Below are positions 55,458 through 63,656 of a DNA stretch of 64,000 bases, piece after piece. The stretch's first letter is position 1. The number at the start of each line of letters is the position of its first letter. The translations under genes were made by a program, and so were the position numbers. A model generated the notes under the pieces. It did no database searches and was not told the origin of the DNA. It saw nothing but the letters and a program-made list of their open reading frames with translations. Source of the stretch: JADLGL01 sp963667605 (GTDB lineage: Bacteria; Pseudomonadota; Alphaproteobacteria; Rhizobiales; Kaistiaceae); assembly GCA_963667605.2 (NCBI GenBank), contig CAXXUZ010000003.1:1240001-1304000 (forward strand). The letters are read 5' to 3'.

Positions 55458-55530
55458 GGGGATTATAAAGAATGGTTGACATTTCCAGCCAGACTCCCTA
55501 TATTCCATTGTGTTGAAGGGAGATATGGTC

Positions 55531-56505
55531 ATGGCGAAGAAAGCACCCGGCAAAGCCCATCGCGAAGGACTCACCGTCGTTGAGCTGATGGACATGTTCC
55601 CGACCGAGGAAGCCGCGACCGAGTGGTTCGAGTCCATCATCTGGCCGGACGGTCGCCATTGCCCCAAATGCGGATCGGTCCGTACCCGCGAAGCCTCTCA
55701 CGCGAAGATGCCCTACTGGTGCAGCGACTGCCGGTCCTATTTCAGCATCAAGACCGGCACGGCCATGCAGCGGTCGAAAATCCCGCTCCGCAAGTGGGCC
55801 ATCGCCATCTATCTCTGCCTGACAAACCTCAAGTCGGTTTCGTCCATGAAGCTGCAACGCGACATTGGCGTTTCGCAGCCTACCGCATGGTTCATGCTGC
55901 ATCGTATCCGGCAGGCATGGGCGGTCGAACACGACGATCAGTTTGACGGCCCTGTAGAGGTCGATGAGACCTATTTCGGCGGCAAGCGCAAGAATATGAG
56001 CAAGGCAAAGCACAAAGAGTTGGCGGGCACCGGGCGCGGCGCAGTCGGCAAGACCGCCGTGGTTGGTATGAAAGACCGTAACAGCAACATGGTGACAGCC
56101 CGTGTTGTTGACGAAACAGATGCCCAGACATTGCAAGGTTTCGTCGGTGATCATGCAGCCGAAGGCGCGACGGTTTACACCGACGATCACGGTGGATATC
56201 AGGGAATGCCTTTCGAGCACGAAACTGTGAAGCACAGCGTCGGCGAATACGTTTCCGGGATGGCCCATACCAATGGGATCGAATCCTTCTGGTCGATGCT
56301 GAAACGCGCCCATAAGGGCACCTTCCACAAGATCAGCCCGAAGCACCAGCAACGCTACGTCTCCGAATTCGCCGGCAAGCACAACGACCGCGACTCAGGA
56401 ACGCTTGCGCAGATGCGGCACACCGTCGCCCAGCTGGTCGGGCGCAACCTTCTCTACCGCGACCTCATCGCCAGCAACGGGTTTTCGAACGCGAGCCGGT
56501 CGTAA
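55531..56505 (+). CDS. IS1595-family (ISXO2-like) transposase
   Basis: A 324-residue DDE-like transposase. The N-terminal zinc ribbon has CPKCGS and YWCSDC; the core shows EVDETYFGGKRKN (first Asp), VYTDDHGGYQGM (second Asp) and GIESFWSMLKRAHKGT (Glu region). ATG 55531 (MAKKAPGK) follows GAAGGGAGA; other upstream starts are possible. Looks intact. Confidence 0.93.
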   Translation: MAKKAPGKAHREGLTVVELMDMFPTEEAATEWFESIIWPDGRHCPKCGSVRTREASHAKMPYWCSDCRSYFSIKTGTAMQRSKIPLRKWAIAIYLCLTNLKSVSSMKLQRDIGVSQPTAWFMLHRIRQAWAVEHDDQFDGPVEVDETYFGGKRKNMSKAKHKELAGTGRGAVGKTAVVGMKDRNSNMVTARVVDETDAQTLQGFVGDHAAEGATVYTDDHGGYQGMPFEHETVKHSVGEYVSGMAHTNGIESFWSMLKRAHKGTFHKISPKHQQRYVSEFAGKHNDRDSGTLAQMRHTVAQLVGRNLLYRDLIASNGFSNASRS

Positions 56506-56837
56506 CGGTTCGACACGGCGGAACAGCGCGCGCGCCAGCGTCTCGGGCGTCGCGCCAACCAAATCCACCTTCGGATCAAGCTTCGGCATGTATTTTATGT
56601 TGCTGCCCTCCATTCGGCCATTGTGCGCCCGCCCTTGCTGCGGTTGCAGCCCGAGCAAAGCAGTTGCAGGTTATCAGGGTGATCTGTTCCGCCTTTTGAC
56701 TGGGGCAGGATGTGGTCGACGTCCATAACGCGGAACGGGAAGTGAGTCTCGCAGCCGACACACACGCCCTCTTGTTCGCCGTAGAAGCGGTGGCGATGCG
56801 TCCGGTAGTTCGGCAGGTCGCCTAGGTCAGTGCGCTT

Positions 56838-57555
56838 AGGAGGTTCGGTAAGCGCCGTTGCGCCGCCCCACAGGCCGCGATCCTCGGCGACCCGGTCGTC
56901 TACCAGTTTGATCGCCAGCGGCGACAGGTCGACGCCCGCCCATTCCCGCTGCAGCCGATCTGCCGCGACAAGGGCCATGGCGCAACCGCAGAAGGGGTCC
57001 AGCACCATGTCGCCCGGGGTTCACTGCTGGCGAGTATGATGCGCTCCAGCAAGGCCGAGGGGCTTCTGTGTCGGGTAGCCGGTGCGTTCTTTGGCATTCG
57101 GATTGAGAACCGAGATGTCCCACCAATCGGGACATGGAGATCGTGCTTTCTCAGTAGAAGATGTCGCCTGACGTGCGCCATCCACGAAAACAGCCTGCTG
57201 GCGTAGGAGGTTCGGTAAGCGCCGTTGCGCCGCCCCACAGGCCGCGATCCTCGGCGACCCGGTCGTCTACCAGTTTGATCGCCAGCGGCGACAGGTCGAC
57301 GCCCGCCCATTCCCGCTGCAGCCGATCTGCCGCGACAAGGGTGGCGCAACCGCAGAAGGGGTCCAGCACCATCACTGCTGGCGAGTATGATGCGCTCCAG
57401 CAAGGCCGAGGGGCTTCTGTGTCGGGTAGCCGGTGCGTTCTTTGGCATTCGGATTGAGAACCGAGATGTCCCACCAATCGGGACATGGAGATCGTGCTTT
57501 CTCAGTAGAAGATGTCGCCTGACGTGCGCCATCCACGAAAACAGCCTGCTGGCGT
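56838..57555 (-). repeat. Tandem duplication of about 360 bp inside the methyltransferase gene
   Basis: Unit A (56838-57204, 367 bp) and unit B (57205-57555, 351 bp) are near-identical. They cover the SAM-binding LDPFCGCA region and its surroundings. Unit A has 3 bp (in frame) and 13 bp (out of frame, next to the LASS/DPF junction) that unit B lacks. The result cannot encode an intact enzyme, and a misassembly should be considered. Confidence 0.88.
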
Positions 57556-57798
57556 TTTCCTTTCCATCGTTTCATTGTCCCCGGTGAAGGGTCGACGAAT
57601 TGTGGATTGAACCGAATGACATCCAAATTCGCGGAAATCGTACCACGGCCCCTCTCCAAGGGAACTCTGTTCCCATTGCAGCCATCCGATGACATGATTT
57701 TGGTAATCGGCCAGCGCGTGGAAGGCCATTTGGTCGTTTCTCTTGCCATCCAGACACACCTCTCGTGTCGCAATCTCCTTGCCGTCGATTCCCTCGGC

Positions 57799-59157
57799 CT
57801 ACGCCGGAGCGGGTCTTCGTCGTAGATCATCAATCAGGCTCAAGATTTTCTGGAACAAGCTTCTTGGGACTGCAACCTCGGCCAATTGAAATGTGACGTA
57901 CCGGCCATGGCTGACAACTTTCGCACCGATCTTGACCAGCTTCTCCCTCAGCGTCGTCAGCGACCATTGCTCCACGGTATCGGGCAACGCCAGGGTACGC
58001 ATGAAGTTGCCGAGGTTATAGGCGAGTGCATGCAGCTGGAGCCGGACGGCATTGTTGCGTAACGAACGGCATGACAGCCGCGTCCACTTGATGGCGTTCT
58101 TGCCTTCCTTGATCCATTGCCCGGCAGTGTCGCGCTGATTGTAGAACGCAACAACCCGCTCGGCAGGACGGCTCAGGTTGGTGACGATGAAGCCGACGCG
58201 GGGATACGGTTCCCCTGAGTGCCACTCCACCTTGGCGACGACCCGGCGGGGCTCCGTCCAGCTACCGGCCCGATAGCTGAAGTTCGCGTAATACCGACGA
58301 ACTTCCTTCGGCGGCCGACCGACGGGGCGCTTGAGCAGGTGCGCGATGCTGTCGTGCAGCACCTTGTTGGCCGGAAGCCGGATGGCGTACTTGAAGCCTT
58401 CCGCTTCCAGAAACTCATAAACCTCGGGCGAGGCGAAGGCGGCGTCACCACGGAAATAACGCCGGAGTGTCTTGTTCCGGTATCGAGCGACCACCGGGTC
58501 CAACACATCGCGCCATTCATGGGCGCTGTGCACGTTGCCCGGACGCAGGGCGCAACGCTCCAGATCGCCGAACTGGTTGAACACGAACAGCGGGTGTAGC
58601 ACGTGCAGCCGAAGTGGACCGTTGTAGGCCGTGCCCTCCTGGTCACCGTAGGTCGGGCTGACGGAGCTGTCCATGTCGAGCACGATAATCTTCGGCGGCT
58701 TGCGCTCGTTAACCTGGTCGATCCAGATGCCCAAAAGGTCAGCGAGCGCGGCGAGGTTGTCATTGGTGGCGAGTAACTCCGTCTCGAACCGGCCCATCTG
58801 GCTGGTCGATGCGCCGCCGCGCTCGACAGCCCTGCCGCCGACGATCCACCGCATCGCAGGATCGCGCCCCAGCCGGTCGGCGTCGTTCACGTCCTCGTAC
58901 CCGGCGAGACGACCATAGACGGATTGGCGAAGGAGACCGATGATGCCGTGCCAACCGTTCTTGCCGGTCCGGCTGTCAGCAATAACGTCACCGGCCAGCG
59001 TGGTCAGGCCGAGGGCTTCGTCCAGTTCACGATAGGCGAGCAGACCAGCGTCTGACGTGATCCGCGAACCGTGGAACTCGAACTTCAGTCTTCGGTCGAA
59101 AAACGCCCGCAGCAGCCCCCGATCCGACTCACCCTCCAGGTTCCGCGTTCGACCCAC
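57799..59157 (-). CDS. IS1380-family transposase
   Basis: A 452-residue transposase inserted in the methyltransferase passenger gene. Family features: VIADSRTGKNGWHGIIGLLR, SVYGRLAGYEDVNDADRLGR, IIVLDMDSSVSPTYGDQEGT, YFRGDAAFASPEVYEFLEAE and the C-terminal NAVRLQLHALAYNLGNFMRT. The frame looks intact. Exact IS ends were not fixed; they lie within about 57790 and 59215. Confidence 0.88.
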   Translation of the reverse strand: MGRTRNLEGESDRGLLRAFFDRRLKFEFHGSRITSDAGLLAYRELDEALGLTTLAGDVIADSRTGKNGWHGIIGLLRQSVYGRLAGYEDVNDADRLGRDPAMRWIVGGRAVERGGASTSQMGRFETELLATNDNLAALADLLGIWIDQVNERKPPKIIVLDMDSSVSPTYGDQEGTAYNGPLRLHVLHPLFVFNQFGDLERCALRPGNVHSAHEWRDVLDPVVARYRNKTLRRYFRGDAAFASPEVYEFLEAEGFKYAIRLPANKVLHDSIAHLLKRPVGRPPKEVRRYYANFSYRAGSWTEPRRVVAKVEWHSGEPYPRVGFIVTNLSRPAERVVAFYNQRDTAGQWIKEGKNAIKWTRLSCRSLRNNAVRLQLHALAYNLGNFMRTLALPDTVEQWSLTTLREKLVKIGAKVVSHGRYVTFQLAEVAVPRSLFQKILSLIDDLRRRPAPA

Positions 59158-59937
59158 TCTCCGTCTGATCTAATCCACTGATTCTTACACAGGAATCAGA
59201 CGGAAACCGCATCAGATGGATCGGTCACTTGGGGAATGCGGGTTGAATGTGTGTCTCTCGCCCGCGTAGAACAGGATCGTGTCATGGTTTCGCACGAACT
59301 GGTCCGCCGATACTGACCATTTCCGGTAGCACCACACGATCTCGTTCCGAAAGCCCCGCTGCCCGAATATCCCATCCATCAGCAGTTTGAGATAATGCGA
59401 GGCCGTGGGATCGCAGTGGAGGTAGATCGAGCCGGTGGACTTGAGAATGCGGTGCATTTCTAGCAGCCGCACGGCCATGAAGATGAGGTAAGACCGCATC
59501 CCCTTGCCATGTGCTTGGCGCGTCGCTTCTATTACGGAAGAGGCCGCTGAATTCCGATCGGCTAATTCACCGTGCTCATGCACGTCCACGTCGTCAAGCG
59601 TCCATGCGTCCTTGAAGGATGCACCCGCAGCCTTGCTCCCTATAGGCGCTTCGTAGGTGCGATTCGAGTTGAACGGCGGATCGAGGTAGATCAGATCGAC
59701 GCAAGAGGAGTTCATGCCTCGCATGATGTCGAGATTGTCGCCGGTCCAGACCGTCCCGCTGGCGAAGTTAGCCGTCATCAGACTCGTCGGCTCGCGGGGC
59801 GCGCTTATTCACGGTAGCTGTCGCGCAGGCCGAAGGCTGCGACCTCCCGGACGAGCCATGCCCATGCGTCTTGTCCCCACTCCATCCGCCCATCATGGCT
59901 GATATCCCGCTGCTGTCAACCATTCTTTATAATCCCC

Positions 59938-60066
59938 AAACAAAAGACGCTACAAACCCGGCGCTTGCGATACCGCAAAACCGCCGCATAAAATGACCAA
60001 CCAGATGGGCCGAACCCTCTCTTAAATCAGGCCGCTCATCGGTTCCAAATTACCTGACGACGGACA
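59938..60066 (+). mobile_element. Right-end remnant of an IS3-family copy (third copy)
   Basis: It matches the last 129 bases of IS copy 1 (the OrfB 3' end AAAAGACGCTACAAACCCGG, then the right inverted repeat ending GACGGACA). The rest of the copy is missing to the left, where the IS1595 transposon end lies. Its right end sits in the P4-type integrase gene. One base difference from copy 1 was seen (GCTTGCGATA for GCTTGCAATA). Confidence 0.92.
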
Positions 60067-60963
60067 AACTGAAGGACCCTAATCGCCTGGTGCGAAAGCG
60101 GCACAACGTGTGTGTGGTGGTTCTTGGTTCGCTCGCCTGGAATAGTCCAGATACGGGAGAATCGATTGATCTCGTCGGCATGAATGCCGGCGACCTCACC
60201 TCCGCGTTGCAGCGTTAGCATCGCGAATGGCGTGGCCAGTGGTCCCCTGCCCCAAAGCCAATTCTCCTGCCGAAACCCAGATTGCCTTCAATTCAGCGTC
60301 GCCCAGTACTCGCTCGCGCTGCTTGGGCGCTGGCAATGAAGCCAACTGCGCCGGATTGGCCGTCGCGAGTTCGTTTCTGATTGCGTAATTGTAGGCTTGG
60401 CGCAGCACTGCAAGACAGTGACGGGCCGTTGAAGGCGCGTGATCGCCCACTTCGTCGAGGAAGCGCTGCACTTCGCTGCGCGACAACTCCTCAATTGCGG
60501 TGTGGCCAATTGCAGGCTTGATGCACCGATCAAAATAATATCGGTCGAGGCCCATCGTCCCTGGCCGCTTTGGTCTCGCATTGGGCCGGTGTCCTCCCTT
60601 GGCGGCATCGTCGAGATACCTATTGATGAGTTCGGCAACTGTAACTGGATGATGAGCTTTCGCGGCTGCCTTGGAAGCTCGCTTCAGTTTTGCGGGGTCC
60701 AAACCACCAGCCGCTTTGGCAAGGGCCTCAAGTGCGGCCCTGCGCGCCGCCGATAGGCTGACAGCTGGGTATCTTCCCAAACTAAGTCGTTTCTGCTTCC
60801 CCTCGGCGTTGCGATAACGGAGGGTCCAGCTCCTGCCACCAGCGCTCGTGACCCGGAAAGCAAGACCATGAACCTTGGAGTCGGGATACTCGACCTGTTT
60901 GCCCGGGACCGGTCGAGCAGCCTCGACGGATGCGATCGTAGTCAGAGACTTCAATTTGCTCAT
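60067..60963 (-). pseudogene. P4-type tyrosine integrase of the tRNA-Arg element, truncated
   Basis: Starts at ATG 60961-60963 (MSKLKSLTTIASVEAARP); it reads a DUF4102-like arm domain (GLAFRVTSAGGRSWTLRYR, RLSLGRYPAVSL), a core-binding domain, and RVLGDAELKAIWVSAGEL. It then shifts frame near 60244 (GGGG for GGG; +1) and continues as MLTLQRGGEVAGIHADEIN, RTKNHHTHVVPLSHQAIRV. The catalytic C-terminal third with the HxxR and Tyr boxes is lost at the IS3 right end (60066). It lies next to a tRNA-Arg 3' fragment. Confidence 0.85.
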
Positions 60964-61112
60964 TCCAAAAAAGGTCACGTATAGGTCACAGATACACGAA
61001 ATAGCATGAGACGGGCTGAGACACAATGAGTGGCAAAACGGTATGATACGCCCCAATTCGTGGAGACTGATGAATCGAGTTGAAACCCGCTGAAACGCTT
61101 TGTCCACCAATC

Positions 61113-61155
61113 ACGAATCTGGGGGTCAGGGGTTCGAATCCCTTCCGGCGCGCCA
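61113..61155 (+). other. Attachment site: 3' fragment of tRNA-Arg(ACG)
   Basis: The plus strand reads ACGAA (anticodon and loop end), 3' anticodon stem TCTGG, variable GGGTC, T arm AGGGG-TTCGAAT-CCCTT, acceptor CCGGCGC, discriminator G and CCA. The 5' half is absent. It lies 150 bases from the truncated integrase start; this is the second tRNA att junction in the window, with integrase reading away from it as at 7.2 kb. Confidence 0.85.
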
Positions 61156-61255
61156 ATGACTTCAGAGAATCTGCGCCGAAACCCTAGTCTGTCATCAGCG
61201 TGGGGTAATTCCTCAGGCAACAAGATTTCTGTTATAGGTTTCAGAGGAGAGCGCC

Positions 61256-61702
61256 ATGCCCCTCACAACAGCGTTTCGATTGACTCGATTTCTGGCGGCC
61301 ACTGCGATCGTGGTTCTCCTGCCCGAGCCGGCGACGGCGCAGGCGAACTGGCGGCTAGAAGCAACCGGCGTTGACTGCTTGATCGGAGTTGATGACCTCC
61401 CGATATCCTGCAATGCCACCGCCCTCGCATATCGGCCCTCGGACGGCGAGATCTACGCCTGTAATGCGTTTGTATCCTTCGCCCGCGAGCTCGGGACACC
61501 CACGGTGACTTGTTTTGCACCAACTCACCCTGTGCCCGGACCAATTGCGATCGGCGCCGGTCCCCAAAATGCCGAGGTCCCGGGCCTTATCACCTACCGA
61601 GCCGAGATCTATTGGGTGATCGGCAGCACAATCGAGAGCCTCAGAGCCTGTCGAGGGTTTCGAATTCCCCAGTGCAGCGGCCCCCCGATGATCGGTGATT
61701 GA
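61256..61702 (+). CDS. Small secreted protein of unknown function
   Basis: A 148-residue exported protein. GAGGAGA lies before ATG 61256; signal peptide with cleavage after AT-A-Q (PEPATAQANW). Six Cys in the mature chain (DCLIG, SCNAT, ACNAF, TCFAP, ACRGF, QCSGP) suggest three disulfides. No known family recognised. It stands alone between the att fragment and a permease gene. Confidence 0.75.
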   Translation: MPLTTAFRLTRFLAATAIVVLLPEPATAQANWRLEATGVDCLIGVDDLPISCNATALAYRPSDGEIYACNAFVSFARELGTPTVTCFAPTHPVPGPIAIGAGPQNAEVPGLITYRAEIYWVIGSTIESLRACRGFRIPQCSGPPMIGD

Positions 61703-61765
61703 GGCGCAGCAAAACGCGCGCCTGCCTGCGGAGCAACACTTGTCTTTGTGAACGTCCGCTTCCGG

Positions 61766-62551
61766 CTAGATGCCGATCCACATACGCACCGGGTTCGCTG
61801 GATCAAGCAGCAGCCGGACCGCGAGAGCAATGCACATGGTCACCAGCATCGGCTTTATGAGCCTGGCGCCGCTTTTCATCGCGAGTGCGGAGCCGAGCCG
61901 CGCGCCGAGAAGCTGCATCGCGCCCATGACCAGGCCGATCTTCCACGCCACGCTGCCCAACGCCGCGAACACGATGAAGGCCCCGACATTGGAGGCGAAG
62001 TTGAGCACCTTGGTGTGGGCGGTCGCTTTGAGGATGCCGAAGCCGGCAAGGCCGACATAAGCGAGCATTAGGAACGACCCCGTCCCCGGGCCGAACAGCC
62101 CATCATAGAAGCCGATCAATGGCGGTACGGTCATTAGGAAGGCCGCCGACAGCATCCGCTCTACGCGGTCGGTGTCGCTCAGAGTTGTCTTGAAGGCGAA
62201 ATAGGCGGCGATGGCGATTAGCAGGAGAGGAAGCACCGCTTCCAAAATCTCTCCCGGCGCGATACTTGCGACGAGCGCTCCGACGCCGGACCCAATTAGC
62301 GCCAGCGACGCGGCGGGAATCTGGCGCCTCGGATCGACGTAGCCCTTGCGGGCGTAAGCGAAGGACGCCGAGCCGGTGCCGAACAGCGCCTGGAGCTTGT
62401 TGGTACCGAGAGCCTCAACTGGGCCCAGCCCGGCCAGCAGGAGCGCAGGTACCGTGATGAGCCCGCCACCGCCGGTGATCGAATCGATAAACCCGGCGAC
62501 GAAGGCGGCGACCGCGAGCAGCAGAATCGTCTCAAGTGGAAGATCGATCAT
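61766..62551 (-). CDS. TSUP-family sulfite/organosulfur exporter-like permease (TauE/SafE)
   Basis: A 261-residue integral membrane protein with about eight helices. The family-typical DSITGGGGLITVPALLLAGL and GTNKLQALFGTGSASFAYAR lie near the N terminus and repeat-like FYDGLFGPGTGSFLMLAYV in the middle. Export of sulfite or a related anion is inferred; the presence of sulfite chemistry elsewhere in the window fits but the gene is 11 kb from the cysHI operon. Confidence 0.9.
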   Translation of the reverse strand: MIDLPLETILLLAVAAFVAGFIDSITGGGGLITVPALLLAGLGPVEALGTNKLQALFGTGSASFAYARKGYVDPRRQIPAASLALIGSGVGALVASIAPGEILEAVLPLLLIAIAAYFAFKTTLSDTDRVERMLSAAFLMTVPPLIGFYDGLFGPGTGSFLMLAYVGLAGFGILKATAHTKVLNFASNVGAFIVFAALGSVAWKIGLVMGAMQLLGARLGSALAMKSGARLIKPMLVTMCIALAVRLLLDPANPVRMWIGI

Positions 62552-62691
62552 CCGGTCATGTCATATGACGCGGGACTGGCGCAGGCACGCGGAAATGATT
62601 GCCGCCGGAATCGTAAGGACGCAATCAAGTTCGGCGAATTTGTCCCTTACGGAAGACAAACGACCCGTCAGTCAATGAGCTGGATCGGCGT

Positions 62692-63312
62692 CTAAGCCGT
62701 TGCCGGCAACACGACCACACGCGTATCGACCGGCGTCCGGTTGTAGAGATCGATGATGTCTTGGTGCAGCAGACCGATGCACCCGCTCGATACGCCCTGC
62801 CCGATGGTCCATTCATAGATGGTCCCATACAACGTACAGAGCGTATAGACGCCGTTCTGGTAAAGGTAGAGTGCTCGCGATCCGAGAGGGTTGTCGAGAC
62901 CCGGTTGCATTCCGCCGGCGTACTGCACCAATGTGGGATCGCGTCCGATCTGGTCGCGCGTCGGTGTCTAAATCGGCCACTCGGCCTTGCGCCCGATATA
63001 CGCATCGCCGCTCCAAACAAATCCGGCGCGACCGACATTTGCGCCGTACCGTGTGGCGAGGCCGCCTTCCTCCACACGATAGACGTAAAACGCACTGGGA
63101 TCGACGATGATTGTCCCGGGCGGTTCGATCGTGTTGTAGCGAACAACCTTCCGAAGAAAGTCCGGGTTGACCTTGCTCAGATCAACCGCCGGGATTGGAA
63201 ACCGCTCATTCGGAAGGGCGGCATACATTTGGGCGATCGAGAGACCGTCGCCAAACAGGCCGCCGACGCACCCGGAAAGGCCAATTGCTCCGACGGAGCC
63301 AAGGGAGCCCAA
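62692..63312 (-). pseudogene. L,D-transpeptidase (YkuD) with in-frame TAG and degenerate active site
   Basis: First part: TTG at 63310-63312 gives SLGSVGAIGLSGCVGGLF (lipobox-like LSGC), preceded in frame by NRRPFLLG, a Tat-like RR signal; the true start may be further up. The domain reads FLRKVVRYNTIEPPGTIIVD and ends AEWPI at TAG 62968-62970. The same frame resumes TPTRDQIGRDPTLVQYAGG, LDNPLGSRALYL. TAG probably replaced TGG, because relatives have WPIWTP. The catalytic motif reads VSSGCIG: the Arg after Cys is Gly, and the preceding HGT is YGT, so even with readthrough the enzyme would be damaged. Confidence 0.8.
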
Positions 63313-63500
63313 TAGGAACGGCCGTCGGTTCAGCGGAGGAACCGGGCGGTCGATAGCAAGATCAGTGTCTATGATGTCGGAAGTTCCCCAAGCGATGGTC
63401 CAGGCCGGCTCTTTGCCGTTCGGCGCACATAATATGTCACGAATTTCTGTCCCCTGTACCCAGCCTCAGTCGATTTTGTTTGGTTGTGTGTCCGCGGCGG

Positions 63501-63656
63501 CACAGTGACGCCTTTGCCGAAATCCTGGATCGCTTTTGTCGACTCGCAATCGAGGTTTTACCGCTACACCGCGCGATCATCGACAAAATGATTGGTGACG
63601 AGGTAATCGCTTCCTTTGCCCGATGGGGAGCCAGAGCTATCGTGCAAACGCGGTAA
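63501..63656 (+). pseudogene. Remnant of an adenylate/guanylate cyclase domain
   Basis: The plus frame reads HSDAFAEILDRFCRLAIEVL, PLHRAIIDKMIGDEVIASFA and stops at TAA 63654-63656. The string DKMIGDEV and the preceding FAEILDRF are typical of class III nucleotidyl cyclases (the metal and substrate-binding loop). No cyclase sequence continues downstream; the frame before it is degenerate. So only a short piece of the catalytic domain survives. Confidence 0.6.

Larger units (their letters stand above)
56595..59778 (-). pseudogene. Site-specific DNA methyltransferase with C-terminal HNH domain, broken by IS1380 and a duplication
   Basis: The N-terminal part (59212-59778) reads GDNLDIMRGMNSSCVDLIYL, DPPFNSNRTY (catalytic motif IV) and HCDPTASHYLKLLMDGIFG. 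After the IS1380 gene the sequence resumes with RWKGKRQQAVF, DWWDISVLNPNAKERTGYPT, QKPLALLERIILA, DPFCGCA (SAM loop) and WAGVDLSPLAIKLVDDR. A C-terminal HNH-like region follows: GVCVGCETHFPFR, VDHILPQSKGGTDHPDNLQ, LLCSGCNRSKGG. Motif order is of a beta-class N6A/N4C enzyme. The joined gene is carried as transposon cargo. The middle is duplicated (56838-57555) and the frame is disturbed there. Confidence 0.78.
55458..59937 (+). mobile_element. IS1595-type transposon carrying a DNA methyltransferase-HNH passenger (4480 bp)
   Basis: A 23-base perfect inverted repeat (it starts GGGGATTATAAAG) lies at 55458-55480 and, inverted, at 59915-59937. Inside are an IS1595-family transposase and, on the opposite strand, a DNA methyltransferase fused to an HNH domain, now broken by an IS1380 insertion and a tandem duplication. 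The eight bases outside the ends (TTTTGGAA left, AAACAAAA right) do not match, so the normal 8-base duplication is missing and one flank has been deleted. The left flank is alpha-2-macroglobulin sequence; the right flank is an IS3 remnant. Confidence 0.88.

Noticed and set aside
57502..57759. Minus-strand frame next to the IS1380 gene as a separate gene
   Set aside because: It is an alternative frame of the broken methyltransferase segment; family-like residues lie in the neighbouring frame.
31879..62970. TAG recoded to an amino acid (selenocysteine- or pyrrolysine-like)
   Set aside because: TAG ends ubiE, ubiB, dut, cysK, cpaA and other genes here, and no special element follows the two internal TAG codons. 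Nonsense mutation is simpler.
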